Shown here one piece after another: positions 1-5,532 of a DNA stretch of 7,174 bases. Under the pieces are notes generated by a model, which did not search any database, was not told where the DNA came from, and saw nothing but the letters and a program-made list of their open reading frames with translations. This DNA is from Gammaproteobacteria bacterium (GTDB lineage: Bacteria > Pseudomonadota > Gammaproteobacteria > SZUA-140). The position numbers were made by a program, and so were the translations under genes. The number at the start of each line of letters is the position of its first letter. The first letter of the stretch is position 1. The stretch covers positions 1 to 7,174 of the forward strand of contig JALWQD010000125.1 in assembly GCA_026994735.1 (NCBI GenBank). The letters run 5' to 3'.

Positions 1-150
1 TATCGGCTGATCATCGACCTCGGCGGCCAATAAAACCGGGTCATCACGAACGTATTCATTCACCCCCCAAAGGGCAAAAGGAATAATAATAAGGATAATA
101 ATAATCCAGGCTATAACGCCCTGGGCACGATCACGAATGGCTTGTAACAT
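1..150 (-). CDS. ppiD: Periplasmic folding chaperone PpiD (SurA-N / parvulin family), N-terminal 50 residues only
   Basis: PpiD is an inner-membrane-anchored periplasmic chaperone with a parvulin-type domain that helps newly exported proteins fold near the Sec translocon. Only the N-terminus is visible. It begins MLQAIRDRAQG, a short cytoplasmic stretch carrying Arg6 and Arg8. A very hydrophobic membrane segment follows at about residues 12-30 (VIAWIIIILIIIPFALWGV). After it come acidic residues and AEVDDQPI, which matches the start of the SurA-N-like domain. The positive-inside flank suggests an N-in, C-out anchor. The ATG at 148-150 is chosen because the ML-x-x-IRD start is typical of the family; the ribosome binding site is weak (GGGA about 11 nt upstream). 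The rest of the protein, including the parvulin domain, lies beyond the left edge. The position downstream of lon and hupB matches E. coli, which supports the call. The terminator at 236-275 separates it from the tRNAs, so it probably has its own promoter within 151-235. Confidence 0.9.
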   Translation of the reverse strand, partial: MLQAIRDRAQGVIAWIIIILIIIPFALWGVNEYVRDDPVLLAAEVDDQPI

Positions 151-186
151 GGTATGAACAATCCCGAGGCAGAATCAGCACGATGA

Positions 187-206
187 GATGTTCTCAGATG
201 AACATC
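187..206. promoter_or_regulatory. 20-bp perfect-arm dyad upstream of ppiD
   Basis: The arms GATGTTC and GAACATC are perfect inverted 7-mers separated by 6 nt. The dyad lies 37 nt upstream of the ppiD start and downstream of the tRNA-Asp terminator, in the stretch where a ppiD promoter must lie. It could be an operator for a dimeric regulator or an mRNA hairpin in the ppiD leader. I do not recognise it as a known binding site. No convincing sigma70 -35/-10 pair was seen in 151-235. Confidence 0.4.
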
Positions 207-235
207 CGCTGAAAACGTAAAGGTCATCAGAATCT

Positions 236-275
236 GAAAAAATTATGGCACATCTCCGACAAGGCTGATGTGCCA
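236..275 (-). terminator. Rho-independent terminator of the hupB-tRNA-Val-tRNA-Asp unit
   Basis: On the minus strand the stem TGGCACATC (275-267) pairs perfectly with GATGTGCCA (254-246) across a 12-nt loop. One G-T and two flanking A-T pairs can extend it to 11 bp. It is followed by TAATTTTTTC (245-236). A stable stem with a T-run 16 nt after the end of tRNA-Asp is a textbook intrinsic terminator, so little transcription from hupB and the tRNAs should run into ppiD. Confidence 0.9.
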
Positions 276-291
276 CAAGGACTACTAAACA

Positions 292-368
292 TGGCGGAGT
301 GGACGGGACTCGAACCCGCGACCCCCGGCGTGACAGGCCGGTATTCTAACCAACTGAACTACCACTCC
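292..368 (-). tRNA. tRNA-Asp (anticodon GTC)
   Basis: The 77-nt gene, including an encoded CCA at its 3' end (294-292), folds as a standard cloverleaf. The acceptor stem is GGAGTGG (368-362) with CCACTCC before the discriminator G and CCA. The T-arm contains GTTCGAGTC. The anticodon GTC is read at 334-332 inside CCTGTCACG. It is nearly identical in layout to E. coli tRNA-Asp. It is the second tRNA of a pair, 48 nt after tRNA-Val, and is followed at once by an intrinsic terminator. Confidence 0.97.
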
Positions 369-382
369 AGAAAGAGTATTAA

Positions 383-414
383 GATCTTCTTTGCATCTCA
401 ATGACCCGAAGATC
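383..414 (-). other. Inverted repeat in the spacer between the two tRNAs
   Basis: In the 48-nt spacer (369-416), GATCTTC (414-408 on the minus strand) can pair with GAAGATC (389-383) across an 18-nt loop, giving a perfect 7-bp stem. No T-run follows, so it is not a terminator. It may be a structured spacer that is removed during processing of the two-tRNA precursor. Confidence 0.45.
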
Positions 415-416
415 AT

Positions 417-492
417 TGGTGGGTGCTGAGGGGATCGAACCCCCGACATTCGCCTTGTAAGGGCGACGCTCTCCCAGCTGAGCTAAGCACCC
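417..492 (-). tRNA. tRNA-Val (anticodon TAC)
   Basis: The 76-nt gene has an encoded ACCA at its 3' end (420-417). The acceptor stem is GGGTGCT (492-486) pairing with AGCACCC. The D-arm is GCTCAGCTGGGAGAGC, the anticodon stem-loop has TAC at 459-457, and the T-arm contains GTTCGATC. It resembles E. coli tRNA-Val(UAC) closely. Its 5' end lies only 10 nt after the hupB stop codon, so it is almost certainly transcribed through hupB. RNase P maturation would then cut the transcript right behind the hupB coding region. Confidence 0.97.
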
Positions 493-502
493 ATATAACC
501 GT

Positions 503-775
503 TTACTTTATGGCATCCTTAAGCGCTTTGCCAGCCTTGAAAGCGGGTAACTTGGAAGCCTTGATCTGAATCGTTTCACCCGTCTGAGGGTTGCGCCCCT
601 GACGTGCAGCACGCTCTTTTACAGAGAAGGAACCAAAGCCGACGATCGTCACCTGGTCACCCGACTTGAGGGTGCTGGTAATCGTATCAAGAACGGCGTT
701 AACTGCACGTCCGGCTTCATCTTTAGTCAGGCTGGCCGAATTGGCAACGGCATCAATCATTTCTGTTTTGGTCAC
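503..775 (-). CDS. hupB: DNA-binding protein HU-beta
   Basis: HU is a small histone-like dimeric protein of the nucleoid that bends DNA without strong sequence preference. The 90-residue length equals E. coli HU-beta. Visible hallmarks are VGFGSFSVKERAAR (about residues 45-58), the beta-arm tip RNPQTG (61-66) with the intercalating Pro63, and the C-terminal PAFKAGKALKDAIK. The start is GTG (775-773), chosen because it gives the exact family length and has AGGGG 8-9 nt upstream. The next Met in frame is residue 6, which would cut into helix 1. The gene follows lon after 504 nt and has its own strong promoter at 849-878. The two tRNAs follow it closely and the first terminator seen is beyond them, so all three probably form one unit. 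In E. coli, single HU-beta subunits are degraded by Lon, which makes the neighbourhood sensible. Confidence 0.97.
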   Translation of the reverse strand: MTKTEMIDAVANSASLTKDEAGRAVNAVLDTITSTLKSGDQVTIVGFGSFSVKERAARQGRNPQTGETIQIKASKLPAFKAGKALKDAIK

Positions 776-783
776 GCTGGCAT

Positions 784-789
784 TCCCCT
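784..789 (-). promoter_or_regulatory. Ribosome binding site fixing the GTG start of hupB
   Basis: AGGGGA (789-784) is a good Shine-Dalgarno match placed 8 nt before the GTG at 775-773. A competing ATG at 783-781 lies directly against it and opens a three-codon frame (ATG CCA GCG TGA) whose stop overlaps the GTG. That ATG is too close to the site to be the main start. Confidence 0.75.
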
Positions 790-814
790 GGTTATTATAA
801 AAGCGTTTGTCACC

Positions 815-835
815 GTGGCTTCACTGCATGGCCAC
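815..835 (-). other. Possible hairpin in the hupB mRNA leader
   Basis: GTGGC (835-831) can pair with GCCAC (819-815) across an 11-nt loop. It lies between the expected transcription start near 842 and the ribosome binding site at 784-789. The loop contains the two-codon frame ATG CAG TGA. The stem is short, so a structural role is uncertain. Confidence 0.3.
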
Positions 836-848
836 ACGACAGGGCGCA

Positions 849-878
849 TTTATAGCAATGCGAGGAAACCTCTGTCAA
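849..878 (-). promoter_or_regulatory. Sigma70 promoter of hupB with extended -10
   Basis: On the minus strand a perfect -35 TTGACA (878-873) is separated by 18 nt from TATAAA (854-849), a five-of-six -10. The -10 is preceded by TGC, which makes it an extended -10. Transcription should start near 842, giving a leader of about 67 nt before the hupB GTG. This is the best sigma70 promoter in the window and suits an abundant nucleoid protein. Confidence 0.8.
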
Positions 879-879
879 G

Positions 880-898
880 AAAAAACTGCCCAAGCAGT
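880..898 (-). terminator. Short Rho-independent terminator between lon and hupB
   Basis: On the minus strand ACTGC (898-894), tetraloop TTGG, and GCAGT (889-885) form a perfect 5-bp hairpin directly followed by TTTTT and C. The stem is short, but the T-run is immediate and uninterrupted. The terminator ends one base before the hupB -35 element, so it would insulate the hupB promoter from read-through coming from lon. Confidence 0.6.
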
Positions 899-1279
899 CG
901 ATAATCTCAAACAACAAACGTGTCAACGACGGCAAAAATCATGGCAGTTAAAAAATGTTTTTTTCCTTACACTGTCAAACACAGCCGCAAGCCATTGATT
1001 GCGTAGGTGGCAAGGCGATAGGACGACACCCACAAACACGTCAGCGGCGTCCCGCGAAAAAGATTTCTGTGGCCATTCGATCAGGCATTGTTTTTCGGCA
1101 AAACAACGGCGTCAAGCAAAAACAGCTCAAGATGACTTCGTCAACGGTCTGCAGCACGATACAGGCGCTTCCATGGCCTCAGCCAACGAGAAGGGCTCTC
1201 GCAACCACCAGCCCATCCCAAGACAAAAGACAACCATATACCAGCAAAAAAGCTGTAAACGCCTTAGCGCGACCCTGCG
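899..1279. other. Long non-coding gap between lon and hupB, no supported gene
   Basis: This part of the 504-nt gap holds no gene I can support. Plus-strand reading frames here lack recognisable domains, overlap one another in different frames, and one continues antisense into lon. On the minus strand TTGAC motifs recur at 921-926, 973-978, 1110-1115 and 1139-1144. Only the one at 1110-1115 has a tolerable partner: TTGACG, 17 nt, AACAAT (1087-1092). A transcript from there to the terminator at 880 would be about 200 nt. CAGC-TTTTTT-GCTG (1243-1256) can fold, but its T-run is in the loop, so it is not a terminator. Confidence 0.5.
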
Positions 1280-3730
1280 TCAATGAGGTCGCATCGATGT
1301 CCTTCGTTTAACTCCCGTGGCGCCGTCTTCATTCTTGCTACTGATGGTGACACCTTCATCATTATCAGGTTTCGGTGATTGCAGCAGGGCAATCTCCAGC
1401 ACCTCATCAATCCAACGCACCGGTTTTATCGTCAAGTGCTGTTTGATATTGCGCGGAATCTCGACCAGGTCACGCTCATTTTCCGCGGGAATAACGACGG
1501 TCTGTATACCGCCGCGATGGGCAGCCAACAGTTTTTCCTTCAGACCGCCAATCGGCAAGACTTCGCCACGCAAGGTAATTTCCCCCGTCATGGCAACATC
1601 TGCATGCACAGCAATACCGGTCAATGCCGAGACCAGTGCCGTACACATGCCAACACCGGCACTGGGGCCATCCTTGGGAATAGCGCCTTCAGGAACATGG
1701 ATATGAACATCATAGTTTTTATAAAAACCGTCATCAATACCGAGCAGGTGGGCACGACTGCGAACAACGGTCATCGCCGCCTGTACGGATTCTTGCATGA
1801 CATCACCCAATTGTCCGGTAATCGTCAATTTTCCCTTGCCCGGAACAATTGCCGTCTCTATTGTCAGCAAATCACCGCCCACTTCTGTCCAGGCCAAACC
1901 GGTTACCTGCCCAATCTGGTCGTAATCCTCAGCAAGGCCATAACGAAAACGGCGCACACCGAGATAGCGGCCAAGATTACGCGAAGTCACATTGATCCGC
2001 TTGCCCTTGTATTCGTCAAGTTGAATACCCTTTACAACCTTCCGACAGATTTTCGAAACTTCGCGTTCAAGCGAGCGCACACCCGCCTCGCGTGTATAGT
2101 AACGAACAATGTCACAGATAGCGCTGCGACCAATGCGAATCTCGTCATCGTCAAGGCCATTATCCTTTACTGCTTTCGGATTCAGATAACTCTCGGCAAT
2201 ATGGAGCTTTTCATCTTCAGTGTAGCCAGAGAGACGAATCACCTCCATCCGGTCAAGCAAGGGTCCGGGAATATTCATGCTGTTGGCGGTACAGACAAAC
2301 ATCACGTCGGAGAGATCATAATCAACTTCAAGATAGTGATCATTGAAGGCATTGTTCTGTTCCGGATCAAGCACTTCAAGCAAGGCCGAAGCCGGGTCAC
2401 CACGAAAATCCATCGCCATCTTGTCGATTTCATCGAGCAAAAAGAGCGGATTACGCACATTAGCCTTACTCAGGTTTTGAATAATTTTCCCTGGCATAGC
2501 ACCGACATAGGTACGTCGATGCCCACGGATTTCGGCTTCATCGCGAACACCACCAAGCGACATGCGGACAAATTTACGATTTGTTGCCCGTGCAATCGAA
2601 CGCCCGAGTGAAGTCTTGCCAACCCCCGGGGGACCGACAAAACACAAGATAGGTCCCTTCAATTTATCGACACGTTGCTGCACGGCCAGATACTCAAGAA
2701 TCCGCTCCTTAACCTTATTCAAACCATAGTGGTCTTCATCGAGGATCTCTTCCGCTTTCGTCAAGCTGCGCAGAATCTTGGTCTTTTTCTTCCACGGAAC
2801 AGCGATCATCCAGTCAATATAGTTACGGACAACAGTCGCCTCGGCCGACATCGGTGACATCATCTTCAATTTATTCAGCTCGGCAAGAGCCTTTTTGCGT
2901 GTATCTTTACGCATTCCAGAACGTTCGATCTTTGCCTCCAGCTCCTCAAATTCACTGGGCACATCTTCCATGTCACCAAGTTCTTTCTGGATCGCCTTCA
3001 TTTGTTCATTGAGGTAGTATTCGCGCTGGCTCTTTTCCATCTGCCGTTTCACACGACCGCGCACGCGCTTCTCGACCTGCAGCAAATCAACTTCCGATTC
3101 GATCAGTCCCATCAAGCGTTCCAGGCGTAGCTGGACATCAAGCTGGGCCAGTAATGCCTGCCTGTCGTCAACCTTCAGCATCATATGCGCGGCGATGGTA
3201 TCGGCAAGGACACCGACCTCTTTGATATTCGCCAGGGAGGTCAGCACTTCGGGGGGAATCTTGTTATTCAATTTCACGTACTGTTCAAACTGAGCCATCA
3301 CGGAACGGCCCAGCACTTCGGTCTCACGCTCGCCCGGCTCGTTAGAGTCGAGCAAGGCGACATCGGCAATAAAGTATTCATCAAGGCTGTTAAACTGCAG
3401 CAGCTGGGCACGCTCAACACCTTCGACGAGTACCTTGACAGTGCCATCAGGCAATTTGAGTAACTGCAGGATCGTCGCCGTCGTGCCAATATCATGAATA
3501 TCATCAGGTGTCGGCTCATCAATCGCAGCACTCTTTTGTGCCGCCAACATGATTTGCTTATCCGCATCCATCGCCGCTTCAAGCGCTAATATGGACTTCT
3601 CACGGCCAACAAACAGCGGCAACACCATATGGGGATAAACGACCACATCCCGCAGCGGCAATACAGGCAAGAGCAAGCGACCTTCGCCCGCTTCTAGTAC
3701 TGGATCCTGATCGTTTACATCCTCTGTCAT
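1280..3730 (-). CDS. lon: ATP-dependent serine protease Lon
   Basis: Lon is a cytoplasmic homohexameric AAA+ protease that unfolds and degrades damaged proteins and short-lived regulators. The 816 residues contain the N-terminal substrate-binding domain (about 19-210, opening LLLPVLPLRDVVVYPHMV), a coiled-coil linker (about 215-290, VEKRVRGRVKRQMEKSQREY), and an AAA+ module. That module has Walker A GPPGVGKT (366-373), Walker B FLLDEID (430-436), an arginine at 494 in LLDRMEV, and sensor-2 AGVRSLERE near 549-557. The S16 protease domain has the catalytic Ser690 in KDGPSAG and Lys733 in GLKEKLLAAHRGG, 43 residues apart as in E. coli. Compared with the 784-residue E. coli protein it has about 10 extra N-terminal residues and a polar tail of about 20. 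The ATG at 3730-3728 has AGAGGT 4-5 nt upstream. A heat-shock-like promoter lies at 3820-3848. No defect is visible. Confidence 0.98.
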   Translation of the reverse strand: MTEDVNDQDPVLEAGEGRLLLPVLPLRDVVVYPHMVLPLFVGREKSILALEAAMDADKQIMLAAQKSAAIDEPTPDDIHDIGTTATILQLLKLPDGTVKVLVEGVERAQLLQFNSLDEYFIADVALLDSNEPGERETEVLGRSVMAQFEQYVKLNNKIPPEVLTSLANIKEVGVLADTIAAHMMLKVDDRQALLAQLDVQLRLERLMGLIESEVDLLQVEKRVRGRVKRQMEKSQREYYLNEQMKAIQKELGDMEDVPSEFEELEAKIERSGMRKDTRKKALAELNKLKMMSPMSAEATVVRNYIDWMIAVPWKKKTKILRSLTKAEEILDEDHYGLNKVKERILEYLAVQQRVDKLKGPILCFVGPPGVGKTSLGRSIARATNRKFVRMSLGGVRDEAEIRGHRRTYVGAMPGKIIQNLSKANVRNPLFLLDEIDKMAMDFRGDPASALLEVLDPEQNNAFNDHYLEVDYDLSDVMFVCTANSMNIPGPLLDRMEVIRLSGYTEDEKLHIAESYLNPKAVKDNGLDDDEIRIGRSAICDIVRYYTREAGVRSLEREVSKICRKVVKGIQLDEYKGKRINVTSRNLGRYLGVRRFRYGLAEDYDQIGQVTGLAWTEVGGDLLTIETAIVPGKGKLTITGQLGDVMQESVQAAMTVVRSRAHLLGIDDGFYKNYDVHIHVPEGAIPKDGPSAGVGMCTALVSALTGIAVHADVAMTGEITLRGEVLPIGGLKEKLLAAHRGGIQTVVIPAENERDLVEIPRNIKQHLTIKPVRWIDEVLEIALLQSPKPDNDEGVTISSKNEDGATGVKRRTSMRPH

Positions 3731-3769
3731 GAAAACCTCTGGTGTTTATTACGAAACCGCATCAAAACT

Positions 3770-3786
3770 TCGTAGCAAGTCTACGA
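3770..3786 (-). other. Stem-loop in the lon mRNA leader
   Basis: TCGTAG (3786-3781 on the minus strand) pairs perfectly with CTACGA (3775-3770) across the 5-nt loop ACTTG. It lies about 40 nt upstream of the lon start and inside the leader predicted from the promoter at 3820-3848. It could affect mRNA stability or translation, but it does not cover the ribosome binding site at 3735-3740. Confidence 0.4.
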
Positions 3787-3819
3787 TAATTTCCGCAAGA
3801 AGGGAGTTCCCTGCAGGAT

Positions 3820-3848
3820 ATATGAGGGCACATAAAAAAGAAATCAAT
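3820..3848 (-). promoter_or_regulatory. Sigma32-like (heat-shock) promoter of lon
   Basis: Against the E. coli sigma32 consensus CTTGAAA / CCCCATnT, the minus strand has ATTGATT (3848-3842), a 14-nt spacer, and CCTCATAT (3827-3820). The -10 matches six of seven fixed positions; the -35 matches four of seven, including the TTGA core. The predicted start near 3813 gives a leader of about 82 nt. E. coli lon is a known sigma32 gene with a similar site (-10 CCCCATAT), which supports the reading. The weak -35 keeps confidence moderate. Confidence 0.5.
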
Positions 3849-3884
3849 CGCCGCAAGCGAGAAAGCTTGTCAATGGCCCGCCCA

Positions 3885-3901
3885 GCATTATTCGATTATG
3901 C
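3885..3901. promoter_or_regulatory. Near-perfect 17-bp dyad between clpX and lon
   Basis: GCAT-T-AT-TCG-AT-T-ATGC is an inverted repeat of four plus two pairs with one symmetric mismatch and a 3-nt centre. It lies about 40 nt upstream of the candidate lon -35 and 11 nt upstream of a perfect but unpartnered TTGACA (3873-3868 on the minus strand). It may be a regulator site for lon. I do not recognise it as a known operator. The rest of 3731-4086 holds the terminator at 4013-4056 and the lon leader elements. Confidence 0.3.
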
Positions 3902-4012
3902 CACTACGGTGCCCTGACGACTGTTCCGTAATGACCGGGCATAAATAAGGGCAGATCTGGACAGCGCGGAAAAACAAACTTGCCAAAACAATGAAGAAGG
4001 TCGTTAGCAACC

Positions 4013-4056
4013 AAGAAAAGAAAGCCCGGCCTCCAGAAAACAACGGGGACCAGGCT
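4013..4056 (-). terminator. Probable Rho-independent terminator after clpX
   Basis: On the minus strand AGCCTGG (4056-4050) pairs with CCGGGCT (4029-4023) through seven pairs, one of them G-T. TCC/GGA adds three inner pairs with a 2-nt bulge. The T-rich run TTCTTTTCTT follows (4022-4013). It begins 31 nt after the clpX stop. The long loop and interrupted T-run make it weaker than the tRNA terminator, so some read-through into lon is possible. Confidence 0.6.
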
Positions 4057-4086
4057 CTGTCAGGCGATAGCGGAAGAGTGTTGCTT

Positions 4087-5385
4087 TCAACCGTCCTGTT
4101 GACCGGCAACACCGGCATTTTTCGCCTCATTCCCTTTATAGATTAACAAAGGCTCGGATTCGCCGTTGATAACACTCTCATCGACAACGACCTTTTCAAC
4201 ATTTTCCAGTGAGGGCAGATCATACATGATGTCGAGCAAAACACCCTCAAGGATCGACCGCAAGCCACGCGCACCCGTCTTGCGATCCATAGCCTTGCGG
4301 GCAACCGCACTTAAGCAATCCGCACGCAGGTCGAGTTCACAATCCTCCATTTCAAAGAGCTTGACGAACTGTTTACTGATGGCATTTTTGGGTTCGCTAA
4401 GGATACAGACCAAAGAGGCCTCATCAAGCTCGTCAAGAGTCGCAATGACCGGTAAACGACCGACAAACTCAGGAATCAAACCAAATTTGATGAGATCTTC
4501 CGGCTCAACCGTGTGCAGTAATTCGCCTACGCTCTTTTGCTCATCCTTACCCTTCACCTCGGCCGAAAAACCAATCCCCCCCTTCTCCGAGCGATCCCGG
4601 ATAATCTTTTCCAGACCGGCAAAGGCACCGCCGCAAATAAACAGCATATTGGTCGTATCAACCTGCAGAAATTCCTGCTGCGGATGCTTGCGCCCGCCCT
4701 GCGGGGGCACCGACGCCACAGTCCCTTCAATCAGCTTCAACAATGCCTGCTGAACGCCTTCACCCGATACATCACGGGTGATCGAAGGGTTGTCTGATTT
4801 ACGTGAAATCTTATCAATTTCATCAATATAGACAATACCACTCTGAGCCTTTTCAACGTCGTAATCACACTTTTGCAACAACTTCTGGATAATGTTCTCA
4901 ACATCCTCACCGACATAACCGGCTTCGGTCAGTGTTGTTGCATCGGCAATCGTAAACGGTACATTGAGCAACCGCGCAAGGGTCTCGGCGAGCAGCGTCT
5001 TGCCACTGCCTGTGGGCCCGATAAGGAGAATATTGCTCTTTGACAGCTCAACCTCATCCTTCTTGCCGGATTCGAATTCAAGCCGCTTATAGTGATTATA
5101 GACGGCAACCGCAAGCACCTTCTTGGCTGCCTGCTGGCCGATGACATAGTCGTCAAGGATTTCGTTGATCTCATGAGGAGTCGGCAGTTTCCGGCCTGTC
5201 AGGGCCGATGAAGATTCCTGCACTTCCTCACGAATGATGTCATTACAGAGTTCAACGCATTCATCGCAAACGAATACCGAGGGTCCGGCAATTAACTTGC
5301 GGACTTCATGCTGACTCTTGCCACAAAAAGAGCAATAGAGGAGCTTTTCGCCTTCCTCGCCCTTGCCCTTGTTCTCGTCGCTCAT
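4087..5385 (-). CDS. clpX: ClpX, AAA+ unfoldase of the ClpXP protease
   Basis: ClpX is the hexameric ATPase that recognises degradation tags such as ssrA, unfolds the substrate and threads it into ClpP. The 432 residues show the N-terminal C4 zinc-binding domain with Cys18, Cys21, Cys40 and Cys43. The AAA+ core has Walker A GPTGSGKT (123-130), pore loop GYVG (156-159), Walker B IVYIDEID (184-191), RKH loop (232-234), the ClpP-contacting IGF loop (271-273), the arginine finger region EFVGR (Arg310) and sensor-2 GARG (Arg373). Every functional element is intact and the length is close to the 424 residues of E. coli. The ATG at 5385-5383 has GAGGT 8 nt upstream. It follows clpP after 144 nt with no terminator seen between them, so a clpP-clpX operon is expected. 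An extended -10 at the clpP stop may give it extra transcription. A probable terminator follows at 4013-4056. Confidence 0.98.
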   Translation of the reverse strand: MSDENKGKGEEGEKLLYCSFCGKSQHEVRKLIAGPSVFVCDECVELCNDIIREEVQESSSALTGRKLPTPHEINEILDDYVIGQQAAKKVLAVAVYNHYKRLEFESGKKDEVELSKSNILLIGPTGSGKTLLAETLARLLNVPFTIADATTLTEAGYVGEDVENIIQKLLQKCDYDVEKAQSGIVYIDEIDKISRKSDNPSITRDVSGEGVQQALLKLIEGTVASVPPQGGRKHPQQEFLQVDTTNMLFICGGAFAGLEKIIRDRSEKGGIGFSAEVKGKDEQKSVGELLHTVEPEDLIKFGLIPEFVGRLPVIATLDELDEASLVCILSEPKNAISKQFVKLFEMEDCELDLRADCLSAVARKAMDRKTGARGLRSILEGVLLDIMYDLPSLENVEKVVVDESVINGESEPLLIYKGNEAKNAGVAGQQDG

Positions 5386-5523
5386 AGGCTGCTACCTCAT
5401 AGGTTCGCCAATCGACACGCAGTCAGCCCCTCACCAGAGAGCCTGAAACTGGTTCACGTCGCTTATCCCGCCTTCCTTATTAACAGACCGGAAAATCGGA
5501 TAATAATTCCCTACAGGCTGATG

Positions 5524-5532
5524 ATTATATCA
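5524..5532 (-). promoter_or_regulatory. Possible clpX promoter: extended -10 overlapping the clpP stop codon
   Basis: The clpP stop TGA (5532-5530) runs straight into TATAAT (5529-5524), forming a perfect extended -10, TGnTATAAT. No good -35 is seen at 16-19 nt (CGCATC at 17). Extended -10 promoters can work without one. Transcription would start near 5517 and give a leader of about 131 nt before clpX. It could be a chance match. Confidence 0.4.

Noticed and set aside
794..799. Perfect TATAAT just upstream of the hupB ribosome binding site
   Set aside because: No -35 at 16-19 nt and no TGn extension. The start would fall inside the Shine-Dalgarno sequence. The GTGACA at 808-813 is only 8 nt away. 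The promoter at 849-878 is far better.
1243..1256. CAGC-TTTTTT-GCTG after lon as a terminator
   Set aside because: The T-run is in the loop rather than after the stem, and the stem is only 4 bp.
807..1311. Three overlapping plus-strand open frames between hupB and lon
   Set aside because: They overlap one another in different frames, lack recognisable domains, are rich in residues expected from random translation, and sit over the minus-strand hupB promoter, the terminator or the lon end.
1379..2611. Long 410-codon open frame on the plus strand
   Set aside because: It lies wholly antisense to the conserved AAA+ and protease domains of lon and shows no recognisable domain, so it is a shadow of lon.
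3868..3873. Perfect TTGACA upstream of lon as a sigma70 promoter
   Set aside because: The hexamers at 17 and 18 nt (CGATTG, GATTGA) do not resemble TATAAT, so it is not called as a promoter.
5433..5453. ACCAG/CTGGT inverted repeat between clpP and clpX as a terminator
   Set aside because: The stem is only 5 bp with an 11-nt loop and no T-run follows on the minus strand.
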